Of a stretch of 64,000 nucleotides of DNA, positions 45,599-57,119 are shown piece by piece. The stretch spans positions 3,965,224-4,029,223 of the forward strand of contig BCHH01000003.1 in the NCBI GenBank assembly GCA_001599595.1, in the 5' to 3' direction. The notes beneath the pieces are model-generated. The model had not been told where the DNA came from. It made no database searches and saw nothing but the letters and a program-made list of their open reading frames with translations. A program made the translations under genes and the position numbers. This DNA is from Beverwykella pulmonaria. Its lineage: Eukaryota > Ascomycota > Dothideomycetes > Pleosporales > Melanommataceae. The stretch's first letter is position 1. Every line of letters begins with the position of its first letter.

Positions 45599-48030
45599 AG
45601 TTGATTGATGGGGCCTCGAGAAATCCTTAACTCCACATGATACCCTTAGCTACCATTAGCAAAGAGAATATACTTCGCATGCAGGCTTTGCAGCAGCCCA
45701 TGCTCCGTACTGTAACCTCCAAGTGAGTACTCCTGTGCCTTTATACAAAGTTCTTTTGTCAGTTACAACAACGCTTCCTAGGCTAAGCGAATACATTCGC
45801 CCCTTTGCTACAATATGGTATCCTGCATAGAGTCTTGTTCGCAATTGAAACGACGCATTACTGGTCTTTAAAGGTTGCGCATCTGTAGCGCAATAAGAGC
45901 ACTCAATGAGATAGGCACGTACTGTGTAGAACCCAAGTTGCAGTTTCCCCTTCCATTTCAATCAAGTTTCAATCCTTAGAGTCTCTCCAGGCTCATTCAT
46001 GAGCTCTTCTCAATTCCATTATCTAATCGAGTATCTTACTTTCCATTCTGATAAGCTAATTTTGTGCTTCGGCTCGCTCAACCGGCTGCAGCATACTCTC
46101 CCCCTTGTTCCTCAGACACCAAATTCGGTGACAGCCAAAGTTGCGTTTGACAGGCAGACCGCGAGACCAAGGCGAGCCCCAATGCCATTCACTCAGTAAT
46201 CGTTCCGACTCACACCAAGCAGAACCTAGACACGGCTATGTGTAACGAGAACAGCTGTGCCAACTTCACTGTGCACAATTGGCCCCATTAGTCGATTCCC
46301 GGTCCCATGAAGCAAATTATTCGACATGTTCGTTCCGATGCCTCGATCAGCGAGATCACCAACATCAGTGTTCAATTATGGGAGGGTCGCCACATTTTGA
46401 GTCGCGAGGGCCCCAAGGACGTCCGCTGTCTGCGCCCTGGCCAGGTTCATAGATTCTTCCACCGAATTCGTGTTGCGCGGTCCGAGGTCCGGAAGTCGAT
46501 CCCAACAAGGACGACCCGATTCTACAATCATGTCTAAACAAGGACAAATTGAGACAGGACCTGCAGAACGCTTCGGTGACGGGAGCTGCTAAGTTTCGTC
46601 TTCTGACTGCCCAACTCTTCCACCAAGGCTTTCTCGACGCGGTAGCGAGTCGGCACTACACCGAGCCTCATCTCTTTGTCTCCAGGGAGCTAGGAAATCT
46701 AGCACACCCGTAAGATGTGTCTTCGGGTCTCTACAAACGCCTCTTCTTCTTCTTCTTCTTGTTGTTGTAGAGCCATATCGAGGCCAACAACGCCGAGGAA
46801 GAGACCAAGAAGCTGGAACCCCGTCTGACCAGCATGGATTCAGTTGTCAGGAAGAGCGTCGAGCGTCTGTAGAAGGAGGTTGGCTAGCACAAAGAAATCG
46901 CCAAGTACAGACCTCCCGGCAGAAGCTTCCGGTCTGTTATGGGCCGATCTACGTTCCGGATCTGCATGTGTGGGCAATTGCTCGGAGTACTTAATACGAA
47001 AAGGAGAGCAACAAAAGTGATACGTAGATGAGTACCTAGACTTGAGAGTATTGGGTCACGAGGGGATTTGCAGTACTATAACAGAAGAAAAAGATGGCAT
47101 CGGGAAAGCCAGTCAAATTTGAGCAGTTAGTAACCTTACCAAATACCATTGTATCTGCCAGCCTGTCTTTGACATAACTTGACTTTCCCAGATGGACTCC
47201 TTCCACCCCCAAAATGATGATGCCGCCCCCGTGAAGCACAACCACTGGTCTCAAAGGCCTGAGCAGTGGGCGAAAGCATCAAATCAGTCTTAATAAACAC
47301 TACTGTAACTGCCCGTACCATTTTGAATGGTTAGACTACTCCAATTGCCCTCTGCATGAGGAGATGAACAGCAGTCCTGCCCTTATTAAGCATAACCGCT
47401 CGTGCTGAAGCACGGAGACATGCCACCGAACATTCAAACAGTCCCAAGCAGAGGTCAAAATGATCAAGTCACCTTGACTAAATATAACTAAATCTGCCAG
47501 TATGACTTTTACATAGTTGGAGTAGCACTCAAAACTACTAGTCTCAAAGAGACTTAGCGCCCCTTACTAGAAGCACCTCTACCCTCACTTCCCCTCAACT
47601 GCCGTCATTATCATACCTTCATCTTTCGAGAATCAAGATAAAGTCCTCCTATGCTATCTCTAATCCCACTCTCATGGTTTCGACATGATGCGACAGACCT
47701 CGGGCGGCCACCCCAAAATGCCTAAACGGCTAAAGCAGGGTACCAGAAACAAGACCCACGATTCGTGGATGTATTTGTTAGACGAGTGGACCAGGATAAT
47801 CACAATGCACTATGAAATTGAGGTAATCCCCACTCGGCCGGTTCCCCTGCCTAGACTTGATCTACGAAGAGAGGAGTTATCGTTCCCGGGAATACGAGCA
47901 CTCTCGAATGCTTAAATGCAATTACTTCAACTAGACTAAGGCCAACTATGGATAGCACACGATCATTGATATTGGTCCAGCGACATCTTCCCGGGTTGCC
48001 GGGGCGGTTTGCTGAACGTATAAAGGCGTT
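45599..48030. other. 2.4-kb interval with possible decayed coding sequence
   Basis: No intact gene. Between about 46310 and 46870 (plus) there are fragments of charged, coiled-coil-like sequence (for example HIEANNAEEETKKLEPRLTS). They are broken by stops and a TCT microsatellite near 46742 and could be a pseudogene. I do not recognise the family. The rest shows nothing. Confidence 0.4.
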
Positions 48031-50160
48031 ATGAGCTTGCTCTCCGACCCTGCGCCCAGTGTCCGTTCCAATCGGACGTCATACGCAATGGCAGTCCTCA
48101 CTGGCATTGTTGCTATTTTCACGGCTCTTGTACCCTTCACCAATTCTAAGCCCTTGGAACCAAGGGCTACACTCGAGGTTTCCAACGCTAAAACCTCTTT
48201 GTCCCTCCTCTACCAAAACAACTTGAACGCATCAGACGACAAGAATCACGTCGGGGCCCTCCTTCTCAGCCCAGTTCCGCGCTCCGACGCCTCTGCAGCA
48301 TGCGCTGCTCTCAACGAAAAGCTTCTTCCAAAGTCGACACTCCAGAAATATAAGTCTGATTTTGTCCGCGCTCTCGCATACCAGGACTACGCTGAATACT
48401 TCAACGCCGCTGGGGGCTTCGAGATAGAAAATGGCACTGTTGTCGCCGGTGATCAGCTTAGTTTCTCCGCGAAGCCTACGTCATTCAAGATAGACCTACC
48501 TGTTTTGTGCACGCAGTCTGCGAACAATGGGTCTTCGAAGGCTGGACCAGTGAACGGAAGCGAGCTCGTAATAGCTTCGGGAGGAAACACCTACGTAGGA
48601 TATCGAAACCAAAAGTCCTTCCGTTTTCTTGGCATTCCATATGCCGACAGCCCTCAGCGATGGAAGTACTCCAACCTCTATTCAAAGAAGGGACAAACTA
48701 TTCAAGCTACTGCATATGGTTCTCAATGTGCTCAAGGTAGCTCTGGCAGCGAGGACTGTCTCTTCCTCAACATACAAACACCATACATCCCCAAAGCAGG
48801 CTCAAAGCAAAATCTCCGACCGGTTATGTTTTGGATTCATGGTGGTGGCTTCACAGGAGGCAGCGGAGCGGATTCTCTATCTGATGGTGGGAATCTGGCA
48901 AGCAAAGAAGATCTCGTGGTTGTTAATGTCAACTACCGCCTTTCAACGCTGGGGTTCCTTGCTATACCTGGATCAGATATTAGTGGGAATTATGGGATTG
49001 CTGATCAAATTGTGGCCTTGGACTGGGTTATTACGAATATTGCGTCTTTCGGTGGAGACCCGAAGCAAATAACAATCATCGGGGAATCTGCAGGTGCCGG
49101 CTCTGTACGCACACTCCTCGGCTCACCACAAGCAATTGGAAAGTACCAAGGCGCAGTCGCCATGTCCAACTTGGGAGGAGGCGCGGCTCTAGGCCTGAAG
49201 GGAGACTATGGGACCACCTATTCCAGCTACTACACCATCAACGAATCATACACCGTGGCCGGTTCACAAATATTCGCAGCGGCTGGGTGTGATGGCATCT
49301 CCCTCTCCACCCAAATAGCCTGTCTCGAGCAGGTCCCCGCCCTCAAACTCGTGTCCCTTCCCACTGTAGCCCGTTACGTTGTGCAAGACGGCAAATACGT
49401 CAACACACCTAACCTCGTCGTTTCCACCCGCAACGCCAGCACCGCCCACGTCCCCGTAATCTTCGGCATCACCCGCAACGATGGCGCCTCCTTCTCCACG
49501 TACCCGAAAACGCCCATATCAAACCATTCCCAGGGTCTCCAAGCCGCACTAGGCATAAATTCCACCTGGGCACAGAAGATCATCGACTCAAACCTCTTCC
49601 CGCTCTACTCCACTGGCAACCTAACCCTTGACTCCTTCAACGTCTCTCAGCGCATCGCAACAGACAAGACATTTCGCTGCGTGGACCAAGCCACCATGTA
49701 CGCAGCGTCCGTATCCGGCGCCTTCGATACGGCGTACTACTACCAGTTCGAGCGCACTATCAACGGGTACGATCCCAACGCGCTTGGCCAGCCTGCCAAC
49801 AATGATCCAAAGAATCCGTACTTTAGATTTCATGGCGCGGATATGCCGTGGGTGTTTGGCACGTTGGGGGCGATTAGAGAAGAGGAGGATTTGTGGAGCG
49901 TGCAGTTGGTGAGTAGTTATTTTGCGAGTTTTGTGCGGGGCGGAAATCCGAATCCGGAGCCGGACTACTTGAGAGTTAGAGGGTATGCGAAAGTGAGCGA
50001 GGGGGTGAGGAAGACGGGGGGGTGGGGACAGGTTAAGGAAGGACAGAAAGGGGAGATTAGGTTGCTGGATTGGCCGGGGAAGAGGGCGAGTTTTGTGGAT
50101 GCGGAGCAGTGCGAGTGGTTGGGGTATGGTCTGGATTACTATTTGAAAGGTGGGAAGTAG
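48031..50160 (+). CDS. type-B carboxylesterase/lipase, secreted
   Basis: Intronless, 709 aa from the ATG at 48031 or 690 aa from the ATG at 48088. The second start gives a clean signal peptide (MAVLTGIVAIFTALVP), so it is probably the true one. The alpha/beta-hydrolase features are: YRNQKSFRFLGIPYADSP, the disulfide-bearing SEDCLFLNI, the oxyanion hole WIHGGGFTGG, the nucleophile elbow GESAGAGS, and the likely catalytic His in RFHGADMPWVFG. An N-terminal extension of about 150 aa before the esterase domain is not recognised. Several N-glycosylation sequons fit an extracellular enzyme. The substrate is unknown. Confidence 0.92.
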   Translation: MSLLSDPAPSVRSNRTSYAMAVLTGIVAIFTALVPFTNSKPLEPRATLEVSNAKTSLSLLYQNNLNASDDKNHVGALLLSPVPRSDASAACAALNEKLLPKSTLQKYKSDFVRALAYQDYAEYFNAAGGFEIENGTVVAGDQLSFSAKPTSFKIDLPVLCTQSANNGSSKAGPVNGSELVIASGGNTYVGYRNQKSFRFLGIPYADSPQRWKYSNLYSKKGQTIQATAYGSQCAQGSSGSEDCLFLNIQTPYIPKAGSKQNLRPVMFWIHGGGFTGGSGADSLSDGGNLASKEDLVVVNVNYRLSTLGFLAIPGSDISGNYGIADQIVALDWVITNIASFGGDPKQITIIGESAGAGSVRTLLGSPQAIGKYQGAVAMSNLGGGAALGLKGDYGTTYSSYYTINESYTVAGSQIFAAAGCDGISLSTQIACLEQVPALKLVSLPTVARYVVQDGKYVNTPNLVVSTRNASTAHVPVIFGITRNDGASFSTYPKTPISNHSQGLQAALGINSTWAQKIIDSNLFPLYSTGNLTLDSFNVSQRIATDKTFRCVDQATMYAASVSGAFDTAYYYQFERTINGYDPNALGQPANNDPKNPYFRFHGADMPWVFGTLGAIREEEDLWSVQLVSSYFASFVRGGNPNPEPDYLRVRGYAKVSEGVRKTGGWGQVKEGQKGEIRLLDWPGKRASFVDAEQCEWLGYGLDYYLKGGK

Positions 50161-50399
50161 GACACATGTGCAATGAGCATCGATATTGGCGGATGTGCAA
50201 GAAAATGGTTGTGTGAACAGAGGGAACCACTTGGACATGATGTTCCAAACGCTATTAACACGCCAATAGGAGGCAAAAGGCATAAAAGAGTGTAACGAGA
50301 GACGAACAATATTATAATTCTATACTCAACCATCTTAAAACAGTACCAACTCCATTTCGTGCGTACATGCAGACTAAACGCCGTCTAGAAGCCTTGTCC

Positions 50400-51604
50400 T
50401 CACTCCGATTTCCCAGTAGTCCGGTTCCTGATCTCCGTCTGCTCTACCTTCAGCGTCGTAGCACCCTTTTCCACGCGCACAGCTCCAATGTAGTCCTTTG
50501 CATCGTTTCCGGAAGTGGTTGCGTAAGGGGTTCGTGGTCGGCTGGTGACATTGATGCCTTCAACAAGCACTGGCTCTTCCTTCTCGGACTCAGCCTCAGG
50601 CACACGAGTGCCGAATGGTGGGTCGAAGCGCTTGCGAAGCGTCTCGATCATCTTGCCGAACCAGTACCAGTTCAAGCCGTTCAGAGTAAAGTTGGCGCCC
50701 AGGTAGCAGACTGCGAGCCATGCGGGTACGGGTGAGTCGTTTGCAAAGCGCATGATTTCGCTTTGCGGTGTGGCTGCTGTGCCGTTGTACAGCTTCCCGA
50801 GCTCTTGGGATTCGATTGAGGCGTGGCCAGCGTTGAGAGCGCGATAGACGTCGTAGAAAACGCGCATGGACTGGTAGCTGCCCCATAGGAGGCGACAGGA
50901 GAAGAAGGTGAAGAGAAGTGTGACGCCGTTGTAGAATTGTATCTTGGTGCCCGTCATGTTGAGCTTATCGCAGAACCAGTGGATATTCAGGAAGGGCGAG
51001 GAGAGCTCGTAGAGGATGAATGTCGGGGCGTAGAAGTTGACGAAGGGCCGCTGGAAGTCACATATCAGCATCTCCATTCGTTCTGCGCTACTTGGCGTGG
51101 TGGCTTCAGGTCTTGACTTACGAATCCCAAAGAGAAGACAAAGAGAGCTGAGACGGCATGGGCGAGCATGCCAGGCCCAAACATGCGCACATTCTGCAAT
51201 GTGACCATCAAGTCCCAGACAAAATACCCTCCTGCAAAGGCCTGGATCAGCCCCGACGCGCCCGTGTATCCCCAGACCTTGCTCTCCCAGTCCATCTCCG
51301 CGCGCTCTCGATCTGTCCACATGACGTACAGTGCCAGAACGCAGATGACCGTGCTCTGCACGAAGGACACGATGTGCACATCCCAGTTCAACTTCGTCCG
51401 CGGGTTGAGGGTGGGGTAGATCCGGGGGAAGTAGTAGTGCGATATCGCGGGCGAGATATATATATTGAGGACATGGTAGAAGGCGAAGGCGAGCGTAACC
51501 TCGTGCCAGTGCAGCGGGAGGGTCCTCAGGCCGATAGAATTGGCGAAGGGCTCGATGTATTTTGCCAGCGCTTCTGGTGCAGCAAACGGAAAGGGGTCGT
51601 GCAT
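50400..51604 (-). CDS. TLC-domain membrane protein (TMEM56/TLCD4-like)
   Basis: Exon 1 (51604-51122) and exon 2 (51050-50400) join in phase 0 to give 377 aa. Six or more hydrophobic segments are visible. The TLC core includes NWDVHIVSFVQSTVICVLAL, AFAGGYFVWDLMVTL, MLAHAVSALFVFSLGF and FLNIHWFCDKLNMTG. A conserved His follows the DL segment, as in the family. It is not a ceramide synthase by overall length and lacks a Lag1 motif that I can see. Members handle or sense membrane lipids. The C-terminal 70 aa are hydrophilic. Confidence 0.88.
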
Positions 51605-52793
51605 GGTGCGGGCGGGGCGAGCTGCGGAGGTGCGATGCAAGGGATGCGGGAGACGGTTGGAGTGGTACAGCAGGTGGGCTCGACGGATGCGGAGGCGGGA
51701 GCGGGAGGTGAGGGACGAGGCGGGAGATGTCGGTTTTTATGTGGGTGCTGGGTCCAGGCAGAAGGCAATGCGGCGGACGTGAAAACGGTCAGCCCCAGCT
51801 GTGTGTGCGTGTGTCGTGTTGTCATCCAAGGTTGTGCGGCATCCTCCTAAGCCACGGAAAGCGGCAGAGCTGCCTGGCAAAGATGCAGTCCGAGAGACTA
51901 GTCACACTGCACACTAGGTACACAGGCACTCATGGCGAAGGCGCACGCGACTCTTTGATTATGCAAATCATTTCCTTTGCCAATGTTGGCGTCACCAGGG
52001 CACATCATTTTTGCATATTGTCTCGCACCGCCACAGGTGAGGCGTAGTATTGTGTGAATCGCCAAAAGAATCTTGACTCCTATGGTTCACGGAGCGAGGA
52101 ACGAGCGTCGTGAATATACAGTCTCAAGGCCTCAAGATTCTGTGGCTAAACTTCGGGCCTAATGTGACTATTTCTTATTTCAATATCAATCCGAGCTGTT
52201 TTTCCGACCCGAGGAAAATCAAAAGTGGGGAGCTTAATGCCCGCACAATAATTACCATCCGTTCCCGCTGGCAATGGATACCATCCCTTCTTACCAACAA
52301 TGCGACAGTCGAAAGCGACAGAATCTAGAAGACCCGCACTCTGAATGCCCGTCGCCAAAACAACCTTCCTACCAGAGCAATTCACCTCCTCGCAATCTTA
52401 ATCCGCTTAGCTCTATGCTTCAAAGCTTCTAGTCACGCGCGCAATTACTACCGCCTCAACCTTCCTACTAGAGCATTTCACTTCCTCTCAACCTTAATCC
52501 TCTTAGCTCTATGCTTTGAAGTTGTCACACCCACTTCATCTTTATACTGCTCTACTCTAGCTATCTACCTATTTTTGAAATCTGGTGCATTACGACGACT
52601 TTTCTATTAACAAAGAACCTTGCTCTTAACTCGAAGATACTTAGCCCGCGACAGTATACACTCTGAGTTTCTCCGGGTAAAAAGGTGGGACATATGTCTT
52701 GGCAGAAAGAATTACGTAGTCACGTATTGCATTCAAGACTATGCCAGAAGGCCTTGACATGTGGCATAGCTTATTTTGGAGCAGACTGCGTGC
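51605..52793. other. intergenic with a diverged direct repeat
   Basis: 1.2 kb. It holds the TLC gene promoter and a 70-bp direct repeat (52361-52526). A short frame at 52146-52385 (minus) encodes 79 aa without a recognisable family. Confidence 0.5.
52361..52526. repeat. two diverged 70-bp direct repeats, 96-bp period
   Basis: The copies at 52361 and 52457 both run caaccttcctac.agagca...cttaatcc.cttagctctatgctt. Many of the differences are C/T. Confidence 0.7.
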
Positions 52794-54837
52794 TTATTGT
52801 TGTGTAGAGCTGCTTGTTACTGGCATCTTGACTAACTGCCAGCCCATCCCTGCCCGCCTCAATTTCATTCGACTCTCCTTCGCCTCCTTTCTGACCCTAT
52901 CCTCAGATCCCACGCCACTCGTTTCCTTCATCGCACGCAGCAGTGGCAAAGGACTCGACTTCCACATCGGCGTATTCCTCGTCGTGCATATAGTCGCCAC
53001 GAAGAAGATAGTAATAATCCCATAAAGCATTACGGGGAAGATCAACCAACGGAAATCGACAAGTAAAGTCGTATCTTTATGTTTGTAAGCACCGAAGACT
53101 GTTTGCGTTTGGTGAAAGTTATTTCGGAAACTGTGTTTGGTTAGAAGTGTACGCATAGTAGAAAGGATGTCATTGGGGGAGGTGGCGTACGCATCGGAAA
53201 GGCTGTGAGCGATGTCCGCGAGAGTCCTTTGGAACCCATATTCTCCACCCGACACATATGGATCTGGGTTCTGCCCACCGCTGTTGCTCTTTTGTTCAAC
53301 AGGACAGATTGGCGCTGTCTCACTACCTATTCCAAAAACAGGACCGGCCAGAAGGGCCCCATTCGGTACTATATCTGATATCCGTGCGATTCAGGTCGGA
53401 GAAGAATGCCGTGGTATTGAATATAGAACTCATTTGGATGGACAGGCTTTGCATAACCGATTCCGCAACACAGAAGTCCTCCTTTTCCGACTCGACTTTG
53501 GTGCAGAACGCCGATTCGTTGTACTTGGTCGTTTTGTACCAGTCAAGGTCTGCCGTCGAATTAAGAAGTTTGGTGTTGCTATAGCCGGAGGCGAGGGTAT
53601 TGGCTTCCTGTTTCTGTACGCAGAATTGGAACTGGCCTTTGAATGCTGTCCAATGCCTCGGATTCGTTTTGTTAAACCCAGACTGTCGATCAATGCAGAC
53701 ATCGTAATAGAGGTAGTATATCTCTGCTAGGTTGGGTAAATTAGTTCCATGGCTAACAGAAGTTGCGGGCATAGTGGTCGCAGCAGATTGACCTTCCATA
53801 ATGTACACATGAGATCCGGACTGGAACGATGGAGGGTCCTCGCCCTTTGGTAGGAAGCTTTGCAGGGCTGGTAGAGTGACGTGGTCTCCGATTTGGATGA
53901 TATCGTGAGAAATGTTGTACATAGAGAAACACAGGGCCAGGGTATTGAAAGGTGACCATGAACACTCTCCGCTCAAACATATGCCAGGTATACCACTATC
54001 ACCATCGATATTTTCTTCCATACTATATCCGGTGACGCCAGTTGTAAGGGCAGTGCTAAGGTCCATGTCTGTCTCATTTAATGCTGTATATCAATTAGTA
54101 TAGGCTCATTGATATAAGCTGACAGTTTCTACTTACAGATTGAACCGTTACTGGCGAGCGAGAAAGGCTTTGTTTTTGTATTTGGGTCTTGGAATATATT
54201 GATTGAGCGCGGAATAGTTGCCACATCGCTATTATAGTCTACAAGTTCTTTCTCGCCTACGTGGACGGACTGTTGGACGAAGGTTGGAAATAACAACATC
54301 AAGATCGTTGCCAGGGCTCCTAGGGAAACGAGACGCTGTCTCCAAGAAAGATAGAAAAGCAGCCTTATGCTACCGTCCGGTCCACGGCTCGCCAGATCAA
54401 AGTGGTCAAGATCAACGGTTCGTTTGCTGCGCTGGAACCATTCCCTACGAAGCACCCATTAGTACACTTTCTCGTATGTCGCTCGCAACCCAAGAGGTAT
54501 ACCACTTCAGTTGCCCGATGCAGTACGATATCGGAACTAAAAAAGCCGACTGCGCAACCTGTGCCAGCGCTGCTATGATGGCCGTGAGCTGGATTCTTTC
54601 ATTGCCGAGTGGTAAGTTCGGAGGCGGCTTATCTTGAAACCGGAGAAGCAGAGCGAGGATAGATGCGAACGCTCCTGTTCCGAGGGAAAAGGGGAAAATT
54701 TCCCATCGCCAGTGTCGTACGAGATGTCGGAATTTTCGTTGTGGATTTTCATTCTTCTCTTCCATCAACAAGTGGGAGAGTTGTTCCTCCGAAGCGTGAA
54801 GAACTTTAGGTGCGCCGCGCTCTGTAAACCCAGGCAT
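52794..54837 (-). CDS. DUF3176-family membrane protein
   Basis: Exons 54837-54503, 54444-54137, 54083-53370 and 53314-52794 (625 aa). The first two junctions are clear: intron 1 has a TACTAAT branch point and creates QLKWEWFQRSKRTVDLDHFD, the conserved family core. Transmembrane segments are FSLGTGAFASILALLL, IIAALAQVAQSAFLVPI, LVSLGALATILMLLFP and, near the end, WLIFPVMLYGIITIFFVATI. In between is a Cys-containing extracellular domain (ICLSGECSWSPFNTLALC). The last junction is uncertain: a 55-nt GT-AG intron restores the frame, but I see no branch point, so it could instead be a frameshift in a decaying copy. Function unknown. Confidence 0.75.
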
Positions 54838-54987
54838 GTTTTTAACGCAATTGATGTGTATCGTGAGAAGTCTGGAGTCGTGCGCAAGCGGCAATAGAAG
54901 ATATGAGCGTCTCAACGGCCCATCTCATTCTATTCGACTGTGCCGCATAGCTAAAGATTTGTGCCCTGCATAAACTGCGGTTTCAGT

Positions 54988-55665
54988 CTAAGCGCTGCGG
55001 TCGTGCACGTCTAATTTAGGCATAACTGTTCCGGCGTCGGATTTTATATATTCAGAGAGCCTACAGGAGCCCAGCCACTGTACACCATCATGATTATGGG
55101 GGACGAGGATAACCACTGGTGTTGTTGGGGGATGTGTGTTGATGCTAGGCACCAAAGGCGTTGAGCTTGGGTTGTCCCCACAATCGCGCTTGGATGTCGC
55201 CTTCACGAGCTGGTGGGGCTCAACACATGAGACTTTAGACTTAGAGCAATTATAATAAGGCCTATTGCTATCCCATTTTGTGTCGCAGCGTGGGTGTTGG
55301 CGGCGGCGGCTCTTGTTGGGAGACGTTGGCGGAGTGATAATAGGCGACGTAGCCCCGGAGGCCGGCAGCAGCGGGTTTACTAACGTGCCGTCCTTCAGGC
55401 CATTATCCAGAACCCGTTGGGATGGTAGACCATTCAACGATGGCATTTGATCCAGAGTACCATAGCATGTCGAATCCTGAGGCCACACTGTCTCGGTCCA
55501 TTCCTCTCCCGCCGATACTGGAGCATCGCCCGTTGTTACAAGCAGTGAGGAAAGAATGGCATCAAATTGCTCTTCAGATGCTGGAGGAATACCTCTAGTA
55601 CTCTGATCCCCATCGTCTTATAGAAGGAATGTTCTATATGGTGGGAATTTCGGCTGGGAACTCAT
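54988..55665 (-). pseudogene. damaged Zn2Cys6-type regulator fragment
   Basis: One frame of 226 codons starts at the ATG at 55665 (MSSQPKFPPYRTF) and has an in-frame TAA at codon 16 (55618-55620). The remainder contains Ser/Thr/Pro-rich sequence and a zinc-cluster relic, CDTKWDSNRPYYNCSKSKVS. Spacing and Cys number do not fit a working CX2CX6C half. The TAA could come from CAA by one transition. I judge it a pseudogene; an undiscovered intron is the alternative. Confidence 0.6.
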
Positions 55666-56714
55666 TGTGAGTGTGGTAGAGTTATATAGTAAAATGTAGA
55701 AGTTATGTGTATGTTTTGCGGTGGGAATGGCCTAGTCCCCTTTTTACGTTGGGACCGACATATAACGTCCCCCTTCATCCCATGCCGCTTGTTATATAAT
55801 AGATGCGTTGAAACTATTAAAGATCTCCCTCATTAATCCTTATTTGGTTCCTCCAGCTGAAGCCTTGCAACTGGGGTTCGGAGCACGGAAAAGGGGCAGC
55901 TGAACTGTCCAACTGAAGGGCTACGAGTGATTCACGATACACGGTATGACAGATCGCTGTCAAGAGCAACAAGAGTTGTTGGTCTGGTCTTTCTGGTTGC
56001 TATACTGGATCTTTCTTAGAAGCGAAAAAGGATGTTATGATGCTGCTTATAGCTATTGTACAGTACCTAAACCCTACAATAATCTTTTGATATCTTGAAC
56101 TTCGTGAAACTTGTTAAAATCGTCTATAGAAGCGGCATAGACTTTTCATTCTGGTCCCTATCCTCTTAGTGAAATTGAGAAATAGGAACGCCGTGTCGTC
56201 AAAGCCAACATCTTCGCGTCCGTATAACCATGTTGCATGGCTAGCTATTGGCCCTGCTAGGATATCTGACATTCTGCGGGCCTGCATGGCTGTTGCCGCA
56301 GATATTGCACGCGCAGGCACGGCACGCGCATGATTGAGGTGTCTCGGAATGAGGGTCATCGGCGATGTTTCTAGCGTATAGCGCAAACGTGTGCTGCTTG
56401 GGAGTCCTCCGCTACGGGAGTTTGCGCTGCCCAGTAGTAGATGCAATAGCCCTCAAATATCTAGATCAGCTGCCCAAGTAAATTTCAATTTGCATGTCCT
56501 ACCCTTAAAAGCATGACCAGGGCATTTCCACTGATACGAAAATTGAATAATAGAAAGGATGAAAGACTAAGCGCTAAACCACTGCCACTCCCCTACCATT
56601 GCTTCAAAAGCCTTCGCATACAATATCTAGCTATTGGGATGATTCACGTGGCTCTCGCATTGAGGTTGATTTGGCCGGGGCTCCAGAGTGTCCTATACTC
56701 AATCAACACCAAAC
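55666..56714. other. AT-rich intergenic, nothing recognised
   Basis: 1 kb. A 110-aa minus-strand frame at 56114-56446 has no family features. Confidence 0.5.
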
Positions 56715-57119
56715 CTAAGTGCAACTTCTCACCTGAAGCGATTCTTTGATTTTTTCAGCAGAGTAATGCGCAAAACCATTCTCCTCTAGTTCACTTGCCC
56801 AGTTCGCCGCGCTTTCTCGGTCTGGCGCCGTAGTCAACGGGTATATAATAGATTTCATGTCATTCAGTTCCTTCTCAAGTCTCCTAACACAGGCTCGTAA
56901 CTGTGTCGTAGTCTTTTCATCCTCAGCAACCTCGTAGGTACAAGAGAGGTTCTTCAATCGGCAGGTATTGCTCCTTGGCCTAACACCATCGCACTAAGTT
57001 GGGTTTAGGATAGTAAACTAAAACCGAAACGAGCTATTACCTTAGAATTCCGCTTCCTGCAACTCTCGCAGGCTATAGAAGTAATTTTCCTCCGAGGGGT
57101 TTGCAACGCATAGGTACCT
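56715..57119 (-). pseudogene. truncated Zn2Cys6 DNA-binding domain
   Basis: Two exons (about 57119-57041 and 56993-56715) join across an intron placed in the middle of the zinc cluster, as often in this family. Together they read ACESCRKRNSK then CDGVRPRSNTCRLKNLSC, followed by a coiled coil (LRACVRRLEKELNDMKS). The fourth Cys ligand is replaced by Ser, so one of six zinc ligands is missing. The frame stops soon after the coiled coil and no middle homology region follows. I found no clear start codon. Probably a remnant. Confidence 0.6.

Noticed and set aside
46307..46870. Possible gene with coiled-coil-like fragments
   Set aside because: Interrupted by stops and a microsatellite and not matched to any family; kept only as a possible decayed sequence in the interval description.
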